NCBI GenBank assembly: GCA_963818775.1
Contig: CAWFUF010000010.1
Location: forward strand, 62,001 to 126,000
Reading direction: 5' to 3'
DNA: 64,000 bases
Source: JAMXLO01 sp963818775
GTDB taxonomy: Bacteria; Pseudomonadota; Alphaproteobacteria; Acetobacterales; Acetobacteraceae
Below, one piece after another: positions 51,119 to 60,609 of this stretch; position 1 is the first letter of the stretch, and the number at the start of each line of letters is the position of its first letter. Under the pieces are notes generated by a model. The model made no database searches, was not told where the DNA came from, and worked only from the letters and a program-made list of their open reading frames with translations. A program made the translations under genes and the position numbers.

Positions 51119-51382
51119 GTGCGCCGTCGTGCGGTCGCCTGGTTCACACGCAGGAACTATTTGCAGCATCGTGCATTGGATCCTGGGGGGCTGCCTGCGA
51201 CATTCGACGAATGGCTGGCGCATACTGAAGGTGGCCTGACGCGAGCAACGCCAGTTCTCCGGGTTGTTATCGACCCGGTTCAATTCTCGACATGGTGCCG
51301 TGCCGCCTCTTGCGAGGCTGATGCCGCTGCACGGGCAGCCTTTGCTCAGATCGTGGCCAGGGCGGCCAATCGCAGGATTTAA
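51119..51382 (+). CDS. Hypothetical protein (about 87 aa)
   Basis: From GTG 51119; longer forms of the frame overlap the preceding gene. The visible sequence is RRRAVAWFTRRNYLQHRALD, LPATFDEWLAHTEGGLTRAT and VVIDPVQFSTWCRAASCEAD. No family recognised, but the amphipathic helices and absence of low complexity suggest a real protein. It is the last gene of the small-protein run. Confidence 0.5.
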   Translation: MRRRAVAWFTRRNYLQHRALDPGGLPATFDEWLAHTEGGLTRATPVLRVVIDPVQFSTWCRAASCEADAAARAAFAQIVARAANRRI

Positions 51383-51418
51383 TGCCGGCGTGAGGCGGTG
51401 TACCGCGGAAACCAGAAT

Positions 51419-52588
51419 TCAGGTGATAGACGCGCTTGCCGGCAGCATCGTAGCTTCGCTGAGGCGCGAATAAATCAGCTCCAGCAGTCTCTCCCGGGCA
51501 CGTAGGGCAATATCCTCCAGCGACGGCGTTTGCGCCAAGCGCTCCCTGGCATAGCGGCGGACTTCCTCCAGAGTGGGCACCACTGGCAGATCGACCTCGC
51601 TCCAGAATGTCTCCGCATGGGTCCGGGCGGATGAAATACGCGCCTTCAATTCAGCCCAGCGAGGCGTGTGCGCCAAAGCCTCGTACACTTGATTGGCAAT
51701 CTGATTGATCGGGAAGGACGCAGCGATCTGCCCGGCAACCTTGTCGATGACCTGCCGTCCGAGTTTGTGGTCACCTCGAATGACCGCCTTGGGCGGAACG
51801 TGGAGATCCCAGACAAATCCGGCCCAGGACAGGACGCGCAAGGTATAGTACGTGGGATCGTATTCCCACCAGCGGAAACCCTGACGAACCGACGCCTGAT
51901 AAGCGTGATGGTTGTTGTGCCAGCCTTCGCCCATCGTCAGCAGTGCCAGCAACCAATGGTTCCTGGACTGGTCGCCTGTCACGTAGCGTTGGCGCCCTAT
52001 GACATGGGCGAGCGAATTGATACTGAAGGTCGCGTGCCAGACCGCGACGGTGCTCCAGCAGAAGCCGACAGCCAGTCCTGGCCAACCGGCGAGCAACCAT
52101 GTCGCAAAGGCGAGCACCGCCGCGGGCAGGTAGGGCTGCCGATTGAGCCACACAAGATCCTTGTACCGGGCGAGGTCGCGGACGGCCGAATAGTCCGTCA
52201 CGTCATTCCGCGGCACGAAGATCCAGCCGAGATGGGCGTAAAGGAAGCCATGCTGCGCCGGTGAATGGACATCGGCCGCCGTGTCCGAGTGCTTGTGATG
52301 CTGACGGTGCTTCGCGGCCCACCACAGGATGCCGCGCTGGGCCGAAGTCTGCGCGACGAAAGCCAGACAGAACTGAAAAACGCGCGAGGTGCGGAAGGCG
52401 CGATGGGCGAAGTAGCGATGGTAGCCTGCGCCGATGGCGAAGATCCGCACCAGATACAGCACGGCTGCCAACACGATTGCGCGCCATGTCAGACCAGTCC
52501 AGAAGACGGCAAGGCACCCGACATGGATCAGCACAAAACCGATGCTGGAGGGGTAGGCGATGTCGTCTGAGTTTGTGCCCGACGTCAT
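51419..52588 (-). CDS. Fatty-acid (acyl-CoA) desaturase
   Basis: A 389-aa integral membrane desaturase. All three His boxes of the stearoyl-CoA desaturase family are present: HRYFAHR, HRQHHKHSD and HNNHHAYQ. Four hydrophobic segments are visible, with the pairs around LIHVGCLAVFWTGLTWRAIV and WLLAGWPGLAVGFCWSTVAV. It would introduce a delta-9-type double bond into membrane acyl chains. A helical C-terminal extension of about 90 residues after the last box is not part of the core fold. Members with this extension occur in cold- and acid-adapted bacteria as I recall, and its task is unknown. Confidence 0.9.
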   Translation of the reverse strand: MTSGTNSDDIAYPSSIGFVLIHVGCLAVFWTGLTWRAIVLAAVLYLVRIFAIGAGYHRYFAHRAFRTSRVFQFCLAFVAQTSAQRGILWWAAKHRQHHKHSDTAADVHSPAQHGFLYAHLGWIFVPRNDVTDYSAVRDLARYKDLVWLNRQPYLPAAVLAFATWLLAGWPGLAVGFCWSTVAVWHATFSINSLAHVIGRQRYVTGDQSRNHWLLALLTMGEGWHNNHHAYQASVRQGFRWWEYDPTYYTLRVLSWAGFVWDLHVPPKAVIRGDHKLGRQVIDKVAGQIAASFPINQIANQVYEALAHTPRWAELKARISSARTHAETFWSEVDLPVVPTLEEVRRYARERLAQTPSLEDIALRARERLLELIYSRLSEATMLPASASIT

Positions 52589-52616
52589 GGGACAGATCCT
52601 CTTCTGGACTCCGATG

Positions 52617-53849
52617 TCATGCCGCCGTCCGAAGTTTGGCTGAGCGGTGCGTCCGTCGGCGCCTGTTTGGCGAACGATTGACGTTCGGCGGCAATGGTCC
52701 GCGCGGCGCCTGAACGGCCGCTGGCGAACCTCCCGCGATATGAATTGCCGTTCCGGTCATGCGCTCGATCGCGAGCAGTGTAGCACGATCGGCAGCATCA
52801 CAAAACGATATTGCCACGCCGCTGGCGCCGGCGCGCGCGGTCCGGCCGATGCGATGCACATAATCTTCTGGTTGCGCGGGCAGATCGAAGTTGATGACAT
52901 GCGAAATGCCCGTCACGTCAATGCCGCGCGCTGCGATGTCGGTCGCGACCAGCACACGTGCGTTGCCGCTGCGAAACTGTTCGAGCGCCTTCTGCCGCGC
53001 CGGCTGGCTCTTGTTGCCGTGCAGCGCGCTTACCCGAACGCCGCCGGTATCAAGCGATTCTGCGACGCGATCGGCGGAACGCTTCGTACGGGTGAAAACG
53101 ATGACCCGCGACAATGCAGGATCCCTCAGCAGGCGGTCCAGCAGCGCACGCCTACCTGCCGGCTCGACGAAATGCACGTATTGCTCGATCGGCAGTTGCT
53201 CCGGGGCGCTCCGGGCGACATCTACTCGCACCGGGTTCCGTAGCAGGGTCTCGGCAAGCCTGGCGACCTCCGCTGGCATGGTTGCCGAGAACAGTGACGA
53301 TTGGCGTTCGACCGGTAGTGCGGCGACGATACGGCGAACATCACGAATAAATCCGAGGTCAAGCATGCGGTCCGCCTCGTCGAGCACGAAATGGCTGACC
53401 GCGTTCAGCTTCAACTCGCCGGTGCCCATCAGGTCGCAGACGCGGCCTGGCGTGCCGACCACGATGTCGGCGCCCGCGCGCATTCGCTGCACCTGCATGA
53501 AGCGGCTGACGCCACCAAGGATGGCAACGATGCGCCACCTCTGTCCGCCGAGCGAGCGCAGGCTTTGCTCGATCTGCAATGCGAGTTCGCGCGTCGGCGC
53601 CAGGATCAGGGCACGTGTGCCATAGCGATGCGGCGGCAGCTGATTGCCCGCCAGGTGCTGGAGCATCGGCAGAGCGAATGCAGCCGTCTTGCCGGTGCCG
53701 GTCTGGGCGATACCGAGCAGATCGCGTCCGGCGAGCAGGTGAGGAATAGCGTTTTCCTGGATCGGGGTCGGTTGAAGGAAATGCGCCCTGTCGAGGGCGC
53801 GAAGAAGAGGCTCGGCGAGGCCGAGGGCGGCAAAGGTGTTCAATGACAC
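52617..53849 (-). CDS. DEAD-box RNA helicase (RhlE-like)
   Basis: About 410 aa from GTG 53849 (the longer frame to 53999 adds a non-conserved region). Seen in order: Q motif LQPTPIQENAIPHLL, motif I AQTGTGKTAAF, Ia APTRELALQI, DEAD box VLDEADRMLDLGF, SAT in LFSATMP, then RVIVFTRTKRSADRV, VATDIAARGIDVTGI and HRIGRTARAG. ATP-driven unwinding of RNA in cold adaptation, ribosome assembly or decay. The short basic tail is typical of RhlE. It is next to the desaturase, which also fits membrane or RNA cold response, though no link is shown. Confidence 0.93.
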   Translation of the reverse strand: MSLNTFAALGLAEPLLRALDRAHFLQPTPIQENAIPHLLAGRDLLGIAQTGTGKTAAFALPMLQHLAGNQLPPHRYGTRALILAPTRELALQIEQSLRSLGGQRWRIVAILGGVSRFMQVQRMRAGADIVVGTPGRVCDLMGTGELKLNAVSHFVLDEADRMLDLGFIRDVRRIVAALPVERQSSLFSATMPAEVARLAETLLRNPVRVDVARSAPEQLPIEQYVHFVEPAGRRALLDRLLRDPALSRVIVFTRTKRSADRVAESLDTGGVRVSALHGNKSQPARQKALEQFRSGNARVLVATDIAARGIDVTGISHVINFDLPAQPEDYVHRIGRTARAGASGVAISFCDAADRATLLAIERMTGTAIHIAGGSPAAVQAPRGPLPPNVNRSPNRRRRTHRSAKLRTAA

Positions 53850-54205
53850 GAAGATAGATGCTCCAGCGCTCGCCACCGCGCGTTCATGACGGCGGCAAAG
53901 GGCGAGTGCCTTGATGTTCGCCTGCCCGCGCGACAATGGGGCGAACGCGTTGCAAATGAGGTTCCGGGAGGGCACGCAGTCTCTTCGACCCAGTGCCAAT
54001 CACGCATTCACGGATTGCGTTCTATATCGCCAACGTGCCTGCCAGTGCAAGGGCGCATCGGACGGCGAGCGGCTACCCGCGGGTGAATCGCGCAATTTTC
54101 TTTTGGCCCCGGGTCCTGTAATGCCGTTGCGGCTCCCCATCTTAATTTTGCAGCACTTACCGATGGGAGGAGATCAGTCCTCTCACAGCGTGAAAAGAAA
54201 ACCCT
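53850..54205. other. Intergenic region between divergent genes
   Basis: About 355 bases, including the non-conserved 5' extension of the helicase frame. It should hold the promoters of the RNA helicase gene (minus) and of the small membrane protein gene (plus). No hairpin or repeat stands out. Confidence 0.4.
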
Positions 54206-54562
54206 ATGCAAATCCCAGTTTGGCTGAAGCCCGGACTCTGGGGCGCGGCCCTCGGCGCGATCGCTCTGGCCATAGTCGGTTTCTCGCAACTCGGGTGGCG
54301 AACGGCAACCAGTGCCGATCAACTCGCCCAGGATCGGGCGGAAACCGCTGTCGTCGCAGCACTTGTGCCATTCTGCGTTGCGAAGGCCCAGGAAAGCACC
54401 GAACAGGTGGCGCTCGCCAAGTTCCGAGCCGAGCAGTCCTCCTTCTCGCGGAGCGACCTCGTGAGCCAGGCCGGTTGGGCGACGTTCGGGGTCGCAAAGA
54501 CTCCCGACAGCGCGCTGGCGCGTGCCTGCTCAGTGAAGCTCTATGAGACGAAGACCAGTTGA
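54206..54562 (+). CDS. Hypothetical membrane-anchored protein
   Basis: A 118-aa protein with one transmembrane segment near the N-terminus (GLWGAALGAIALAIVGFSQL, about 10-29), then an Ala-rich, helical outer or cytoplasmic part (LAQDRAETAVVAALVPFCVA, ARACSVKLYETKTS end). Proteins with this VPFCVAKA pattern are frequent in alphaproteobacteria with no known function. The ATG at 54206 gives a reasonable signal-anchor start. Confidence 0.65.
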   Translation: MQIPVWLKPGLWGAALGAIALAIVGFSQLGWRTATSADQLAQDRAETAVVAALVPFCVAKAQESTEQVALAKFRAEQSSFSRSDLVSQAGWATFGVAKTPDSALARACSVKLYETKTS

Positions 54563-54635
54563 GGGATGGGACGGCCGCCAGCGGTACCCGTTCGGTCTCG
54601 ACGGTGCTCGGATTTGAGCTCCTTGGAGAAGATGC

Positions 54636-55046
54636 ATGAACAGGAACCGACTGAGCAGACCGTCACTCAAGATCACGCGTCAGGCCGATCAGAATCGGGC
54701 CACCCACTTCATCGTTGAGGTATGGAACCCGTTCACCAGTGCCTATCAGTTGGCCGGTTCGGTCGAGGATGGGTTGGCACGCGTTGGCAAGTTGGCCAAT
54801 CTGATCGGTAGTATGTGGTTGCAGCGACACCCGAAGCGGGATGTCCTTGTCGATGTGCCCGATCCTGTCGCGACAGACGGAAAGCGGTGGGCAGAATTCC
54901 GGATCAACGCGACCACATTCAGAAGCTACGATACGCGATATGATGATCGGCCGGGCTGGGCGAGGGCGACCGGAATGACCCAGGCCGCCGCGACAACGTG
55001 CACGAGGGTGGGCTATGCACCCCCGGTCGCCGCCACCGGATCCTGA
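54636..55046 (+). CDS. Hypothetical protein (136 aa)
   Basis: The ATG at 54636 has TTGGAGAA a few bases upstream. Seen: THFIVEVWNPFTSAYQLAGS and LARVGKLANLIGSMWLQRHP and a polar, Thr/Ala-rich end. No family recognised. The frame stands alone between a membrane-protein gene and a convergent CBS gene. Confidence 0.48.
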   Translation: MNRNRLSRPSLKITRQADQNRATHFIVEVWNPFTSAYQLAGSVEDGLARVGKLANLIGSMWLQRHPKRDVLVDVPDPVATDGKRWAEFRINATTFRSYDTRYDDRPGWARATGMTQAAATTCTRVGYAPPVAATGS

Positions 55047-55301
55047 CCTCCCCGGGGGTATAGGCGACCAACGCAACACCGGTCGCAAGTCATGTCCAAC
55101 GGCGCGACGCACAACTTCCCACACCAACACTGCAGCCGAGGCCTCCGCAGACCGTGCTCTGCATCTGTTGGCCGTTCTGCTTTCTCAGCCGGGGCCTTGG
55201 TTAATGCGCAAGGCCATTTGCGATTCCATAATGTCGTTTGGCACGCGCTCATTCTTTGCGGCGCCAGCCTGGCCTGTGAAACTGAAGCCGCCCAACCGTG
55301 G

Positions 55302-56009
55302 TCAGAAGGCGGGCATCAGCGGAATGGGCACTTCGTGCTCCTCGACGCTTCGCACGCCCGGAACGTTTTCTGCCGCGACGCGCGCGGCCTGTCGCCGCTC
55401 TTCGGGCTCGTCCGACCCGAACCACAGATGCACGACGCCGTTGTTGACGATAACATCCTGCGCCCAGAGCTTGGTTGCCCATGGTTGCTTCTCCAGTTCC
55501 GCAAGGAGCCGCGCGCGGATCGCGCGATCGTCGGCGTCGGCAGCGGGCAGGGGGGCATTCGTCGTCGCCGCGGCCAGCGCGCGCACCAAATTCGCGCGAC
55601 TGATGATGCCGATGACCTTGCCATCACGTATGACCGGCGCGCGCTTGATCCGCTTCGTCTCGAGCAGCGTGGCAATATCGGCAAGATCAGTGTCCTCGCT
55701 GACCGTGGCGACATCGCGCGTCATGATATCCTTGACCGTGCGGCCATGTGATTTGACGTAATCACGGGCGAGTTCCGAGGCAAAGTGTTCGAGCCACCAC
55801 GAGCGCCGCCTCTGAGTGCGACGCTCCGTGCCGAGTTCGGTGCGGTGCAGCAGATCTCCCTCGCTGACGATGCCGACCATTCCACCGGTCTTATCGACAA
55901 CGGGGACGCCGCTGATGTTGCGTTCTGACAGTAGTTTGGCCAAGTCCTGAACCGATATATCCGGATCGACTGTGATCACGTTGGGCGTCATCACGTCTGT
56001 CGCGCGCAT
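55302..56009 (-). CDS. CBS-pair protein with BON-like C-terminus
   Basis: A 235-aa protein. Two CBS domains: MRATDVMTPNVITVDPDISV to GIVSEGDLLHRTE, and TVKDIMTRDVATVSEDTDLA to GKVIGIISRANLV. The last about 70 residues (RARLLAELEKQPWATKLWAQ, VHLWFGSDEPEERRQAARVA) resemble a BON domain. CBS pairs bind adenosyl ligands; the protein may be a sensor of energy state. The ATG at 56009 has GAGGTACTC-like purines ahead on the minus strand; the longer frame is not credible. Confidence 0.88.
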   Translation of the reverse strand: MRATDVMTPNVITVDPDISVQDLAKLLSERNISGVPVVDKTGGMVGIVSEGDLLHRTELGTERRTQRRRSWWLEHFASELARDYVKSHGRTVKDIMTRDVATVSEDTDLADIATLLETKRIKRAPVIRDGKVIGIISRANLVRALAAATTNAPLPAADADDRAIRARLLAELEKQPWATKLWAQDVIVNNGVVHLWFGSDEPEERRQAARVAAENVPGVRSVEEHEVPIPLMPAF

Positions 56010-56207
56010 GAGTACCTCCCGAGTGTTATGTTTGGCCAACTTTCCCCCCGAGGTCCGGCGCTGGCGAGCGCCATTCGCTGTTCTTCGGCCGCCCATTGCA
56101 GCGCTCGGGACGAGACCTCGGCATGATACTCTCTTTCAGCCTCGCGACAATCAGGATCGAGGCCGCCGTGGCCTGTCGGCATCACGCGCAGGCCGGCGGA
56201 CGCATCC

Positions 56208-57851
56208 TCAAGCTGCCGCGCGCGTCGTCTTCCTGTGACCGGTGGCCAATGCAGCAAGCCCAGCCGCGTCCAGGGGCGGTCCATCGCCACGCCAGGCGAT
56301 ATGCAGGTCGGGGCGCAGCAAGAACACCGCGGCACCGTACACGTGTCGCACGCGTGCCTCGTCGAGACGAAGGACCTTGAGCGGTGCACCGAGGGCGCGG
56401 AATGACGCCTCGAGCGGAGCGGTGTCGCAGTTGCCGCGAAGGTCGAGCAGCGTGTAGTCATCCCCGAGTACGTCCTGCATCGCGCGCCCGTCCTTTAGCC
56501 ACATATGCGGGATACGGACGCCAGGGCGCGCATGCGGCGTGTATTTGCTGGTCTCCCACTCCGCGACATTGCCAGGCTCATCGGCGATCAGCGGCGAGCC
56601 GGCGTACGAATACGCGGACTCCACGCCGACCATGCCGTGCATGCGCCGATGGTTGACATCGAACGATGCTGCCAGCTTCCGGCGTACTTCGTCTCCTTCG
56701 GGCGTATCTTCGTACACCGCTGGGGTGACCAGCGCCCGCCAGATCGGCACGCCTGCGGCGGCCCAGCCCGCCGCGGCGACATTGCGTACGCCGATTGGCC
56801 TGCGCTCCTGCTCGTACCCGTCGAGCAGGCCGGGACCGCCCCAACCGTTGATCACGCCGGCGAGCTTCCACGACAGGTCGAAAGCGTCGCCGACTCCGGT
56901 GTTCATGCCGAGGCCGCCGGTCGGAATAACCAGATGGATCGAATCGCCGGCAAGAAACACGCGCCGATCACGGTATCGCTCCGCGACCAGAAGGTGATGA
57001 CGCCACGGAATGACGTGACGGATCTCGAAATTGCAGGGAAAGCCAATCAGGTCTCGGATAACCGCCGCGAAATCGGTATCGGGTGGCAGCGACGAGTGCA
57101 GAGTGAATTCCTTGCGGTCGCCCTGTGCGACCATGCTGGAGCCGGCCATGTCGGCAAACTGGTAATGGCGTCCCCTGCCGGTCACGATTCGCTCATACAG
57201 GGTATCCGAACGGAAGATGACCTGAACGAGCTCGCGGATGCCGCCGCGGCCTTCGAGCCTGATGCCGAGCTTCTTGCGGACAGTGCTGGTCCCACCGTCG
57301 CAGCCTGCAAGGTACTTGCAACGCAGCGTCCCCTCGTCGCCGTCGACAGTGCGGGCGTGAACCGTCACGCCGCTCTCGTCCTGGTCGAAGCCGATCAATT
57401 CGCAGCCGTAGCGCACCGTAACATTGGGCGTCCCCTCGGCCACTTCCTTCAGCAGTGGCTCGAGCTTGTTCTGCGAGACCAGTTGATACGGCTCGAGCAG
57501 CCAGGCACCGTTGGGGGACTCGGCAATCTGCTTGCGACGCTCCGTCACGGACGGGTATCTCAGGACCGTGATCGGTGGGTCGCTGAGGCGGGTGGTCAGA
57601 AACACATCCATTGGGTTGTCGGGTGGATAGCCCAATGCGCGCACCCGGTCGACGATGCCGATCCGGCGATAGAACTCCATCGTGCGTGCATTCGAGCGGT
57701 CCATCTTCGGCCACGGCAAGGTGGTCGGGTGACGCTCCATGAGCAGGCACCTGACGCCGCGCCGGCCGAGATCTATGGCGAGCGTCAGCCCGACCGGACC
57801 GGCACCCGCGACGATCACGTGATACGCCGCGGGTGGGGAATCCGAGGACAC
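56208..57851 (-). CDS. FAD-dependent aromatic monooxygenase
   Basis: A 547-aa group A flavoprotein hydroxylase. FAD sites: VIVAGAGPVGLTLAIDLGRR, GCDGGTSTVRKKLGI and the GD motif VFLAGDSIHLVIPTGGLGMN. A C-terminal thioredoxin-like domain (about 430-540) as in phenol- and 3-(3-hydroxyphenyl)propionate hydroxylases is present. It would hydroxylate an aromatic acid or phenol with NAD(P)H and O2. The neighbour on the same strand is a LigB-type ring-cleavage dioxygenase, 5 bases upstream, so the pair suggests an aromatic degradation step, hydroxylation followed by ring opening. Confidence 0.9.
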   Translation of the reverse strand: MSSDSPPAAYHVIVAGAGPVGLTLAIDLGRRGVRCLLMERHPTTLPWPKMDRSNARTMEFYRRIGIVDRVRALGYPPDNPMDVFLTTRLSDPPITVLRYPSVTERRKQIAESPNGAWLLEPYQLVSQNKLEPLLKEVAEGTPNVTVRYGCELIGFDQDESGVTVHARTVDGDEGTLRCKYLAGCDGGTSTVRKKLGIRLEGRGGIRELVQVIFRSDTLYERIVTGRGRHYQFADMAGSSMVAQGDRKEFTLHSSLPPDTDFAAVIRDLIGFPCNFEIRHVIPWRHHLLVAERYRDRRVFLAGDSIHLVIPTGGLGMNTGVGDAFDLSWKLAGVINGWGGPGLLDGYEQERRPIGVRNVAAAGWAAAGVPIWRALVTPAVYEDTPEGDEVRRKLAASFDVNHRRMHGMVGVESAYSYAGSPLIADEPGNVAEWETSKYTPHARPGVRIPHMWLKDGRAMQDVLGDDYTLLDLRGNCDTAPLEASFRALGAPLKVLRLDEARVRHVYGAAVFLLRPDLHIAWRGDGPPLDAAGLAALATGHRKTTRAAA

Positions 57852-57855
57852 GCTG

Positions 57856-58892
57856 TCAGGCCGGCGGTGCTATCAGGAAGACCTTCGACGAGTTGAAGAT
57901 CCAAGTGTCGACGAAGCCGGTCACCTTCGGCTTGCGCTCAAGCGCGCTCAGCGCCCCAGTCAGGCACATCCAGTTGAGGAGTTCCTGCTGTCCGCTGTTC
58001 TCGACGGCATGCGTCGTGTAGCTACGCCACGCCTCGTAGTTGCCGTCGCGAAGCTCCTCGTACATCTGACGGTCCGACGGAGTGTCGGGTACAAGTAGTG
58101 GTTCTTGGCGGTGAGAAAGGCGTGCGACCAGCCGGACGACGCCAGCAGCGCCACGCGGTATGGCAATTCCGCGAGGATGCGCGCCGTCGCGGCACCGAGG
58201 TCGAACAGCCGCCAGGGTGCGGGCGATGGTGGGTCCAGGTCCGCATCGGGGGCGGCCTTGTCAAAAGCGGGCACCCCACCGCGCTGAGAAACCACCTTGC
58301 TGCCGTAGCAGTTGATCGCGAAGGGCACGATCGGGTAGCCGAATCCCTTGCGATCGTAATCGAGGTAGAAGATTGCATTGGTAAAGGCGTGGCCGAGCGC
58401 GTGATGCAGCGGCTTGTAGGAATAGGCCGTGTCGAAGCCCTGCTCGATGAGGCGACTCGCCAGCATTTTCGCGGCATCGCGATTGCCAGCCAGCTCATAG
58501 GTCTTGTTTGTCTCACCCCAGACGTTGTCGCGCGGCGGTGCGAAGGAGAACTTGTCGTAGGCGTTGATGCAGTACGGCGGGATGATGTCCTCGCGGAAGT
58601 TCTCGTACTGGTCGTCGCCCCAAATCAGGACGAAGTCCGGATCGAACGCGTCGAGTGCGGCGCGGGTCTGCTGCATCCAGCCGACCAGATCGGCGCGGTG
58701 GCGGGCCGCCGACGTGGTGCCCTCGTCGTCGCCCCATTCAGTGCGCATCGCCTCGGGCCAGCCCTCCGGCGTCCGGAGATTCGCCGGCAGGTCCGGGTTC
58801 TGCATCATGCGCCGGAGAATTCGGGCCATCCGATTATCGTGCCCGGTCAGTGGCGGATAATGCGATATGCCTAGTGCCAGAATTTCTGCCAT
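57856..58892 (-). pseudogene. LigB-type extradiol dioxygenase, frameshifted near its end
   Basis: The frame from ATG 58892 has an N-terminal ALGISHYPPLTGHDNRMARI (metal His), YENFREDIIPPYCINAYDKF, then TKNHYLYP-like ending before a shift. Near 58090 (a CCC run) the frame is lost; the next frame continues with MYEELRDGNYEAWRSYTTHA and LNWMCLTGALSALE. One added C restores a chain of about 345 aa, a plausible full length for class III dioxygenase catalytic subunits. Either a pseudogene or a homopolymer error. It lies just before the FAD monooxygenase gene on the same strand. Confidence 0.7.
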
Positions 58893-59115
58893 CGTTTCCT
58901 CGCTGCTGCTCACGCGGCCGAGGCCGGCCATCGCCGGACGGTCGACCTCTTGATCGCGGCCAGGCCATATACCGCCGCAGCGCAACGCACTTGGCAAGAT
59001 GCCGCGTGCCCCTGCGTCGCTCTAGCGTTGACCGGGACGCGCTTAGGGCTTGCGCGGCAAAACGCGAACCGGGGGCTGGACAGGTCCCTTCAGGCGCCTT
59101 TGTTCTTGGACGTGC

Positions 59116-59406
59116 TCAGATCCTGACGCCATCCCTGAACACTTGCCGGAAAGGCGCGATATGGGTGCTGGCGAACAGGCCGGCAGGCACAAATGGATCC
59201 GTGGCTGCGAATTCTTCCGCGGCCGCGCGATCCGCCACGTCGATGATCAGGATTGAGCCGATCTGTTGGCCCTGGTCATCCAACAACGCACCACCAGTCG
59301 TGATGCAGGGCATGACGCGCTCCAAGTAAACAAGATGCTTTGGCCGTGTGGATTGCCGAAGTGCGACGCTGTTCGGCTTATCAATACGGATAACGGAGAA
59401 GAGCAT
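59116..59406 (-). CDS. YCII-domain protein
   Basis: A 96-aa protein of the YciI-like ferredoxin-fold family. Start MLFSVIRIDKPNSVALRQST at 59406; the characteristic GGALLDDQGQQIGSILIIDV and AAEEFAATDPFVPAGLF block with the DPF motif is present. Family members are small dehydrochlorinase-like or uncharacterised enzymes. Its stop lies 223 bases from the start of the dioxygenase gene, with the same orientation, so a shared transcript is possible but unproven. Confidence 0.85.
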   Translation of the reverse strand: MLFSVIRIDKPNSVALRQSTRPKHLVYLERVMPCITTGGALLDDQGQQIGSILIIDVADRAAAEEFAATDPFVPAGLFASTHIAPFRQVFRDGVRI

Positions 59407-59528
59407 CTGCGACAATCCCCTGGGGCAAGCTACAAACTCTATCACATAGTCTTACGGAGCCAGCATCATTATTGCACAGCCGCGATTGTGACTTGACAGA
59501 GCAAGTCCCGGCTCCGGCTGGCAGGTAA

Positions 59529-60422
59529 TCACTGCCGTACCGCAAGAACAATGCCGGATACGACCAAGGCCAGGGACGCGAACTGTGGAAACAAGAGGGG
59601 CTCGCCCAGCGCAACGGCCGAGGCCACCACACCGACGATGGGCGTCAGCAGCGTGCCAATCGCCGCTGTACTCGCCTCTAGGCGACGCAATGCCGCAAAC
59701 CACATCAGATAACAAATCCCGAGTGAGACGACGGCGGTGTAGGTCAGAGCCGCCCAGCCGAACCAGTGCATTTCAAGGAGATGCGGGCGCTCCAATATAA
59801 GGCTTGCTGCCAGAAGCACCGTGCAGCCGATCCCGACTTGCCAAGCTGTCATCGCGATGGGATCCATGACGAGCGGCCAGCGCTTGGAAAGTACAGTACC
59901 CAGAGCAAAGAGCATGGCTGCCGCCAGCGCAATCGTGACGCCCGGCAGTTTGTCCGTTTCCGCATGGAATACATTTCCGCCGAGCAGCACGGCAACGCCG
60001 GAAATGCCCAGCATAAGGGCCACTATTTTATGTAGCCCGGGTTGTTCGCCGAGAATCGGCCAGGCGAGCAGAGCCGCCCAAACCGGCATGGTGTAGGCGA
60101 GGGTTGCCGCTTCACCCGCGTTCAGCCAGAGCAGCGACAGAGTCGTAAGCCCCATCCAGGCGCTGACGTTGAGCAATGCGGATACCACGAGCCGCAACCG
60201 AAGCCTGGGCGGTACTGCCAGGTTTTCTCCTCGGGCTACCGCGATCGCAGCCAGCGCCAGGCCCGCCACCAAGCCAGCGATGCCACGTGCAGTGAGGGGA
60301 GGGCATTGCTCGAGCAGGAACTTCGTGGCTGGCCAATTGAGACCCCAACCGAACGCGGTCACAACCAGGCAGCCCAATCCGATCAGCCTGACGGGCCGAT
60401 AGTCCGTCGCCGCCATCGACAT
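59529..60422 (-). CDS. EamA/DMT-family transporter
   Basis: About 297 aa from ATG 60422 (60416 also possible). Ten hydrophobic segments in two EamA repeats: the first LIGLGCLVVTAFGWGLNWPA to VSAWMGLTTLSLLWL, the second VTIALAAAMLFALGTVLSKR to LTPIVGVVASAVALGEPLLF. Repeat-end motif GEP is present in both (LGEQPG, LGEPLL). Drug/metabolite exporter or amino-acid exporter in the inner membrane; substrate unknown. It is divergent from the downstream TRAP gene. Confidence 0.9.
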   Translation of the reverse strand: MSMAATDYRPVRLIGLGCLVVTAFGWGLNWPATKFLLEQCPPLTARGIAGLVAGLALAAIAVARGENLAVPPRLRLRLVVSALLNVSAWMGLTTLSLLWLNAGEAATLAYTMPVWAALLAWPILGEQPGLHKIVALMLGISGVAVLLGGNVFHAETDKLPGVTIALAAAMLFALGTVLSKRWPLVMDPIAMTAWQVGIGCTVLLAASLILERPHLLEMHWFGWAALTYTAVVSLGICYLMWFAALRRLEASTAAIGTLLTPIVGVVASAVALGEPLLFPQFASLALVVSGIVLAVRQ

Positions 60423-60609
60423 GATCACACGACCCCACGCCACCATGCACCTGGGCGAATATATATACATTGCGATGGCGAATGGGAGAGAAAACGGCCC
60501 GTCCTAAGAAACGACTGGTAAATTAATGTTTGGCAAGCAAACAAATTCGTCTATTCAGATGCCGACGCTGCACCGGCAGGGCACTCTGAAGCATGAGAGG
60601 GCGTTCTGA

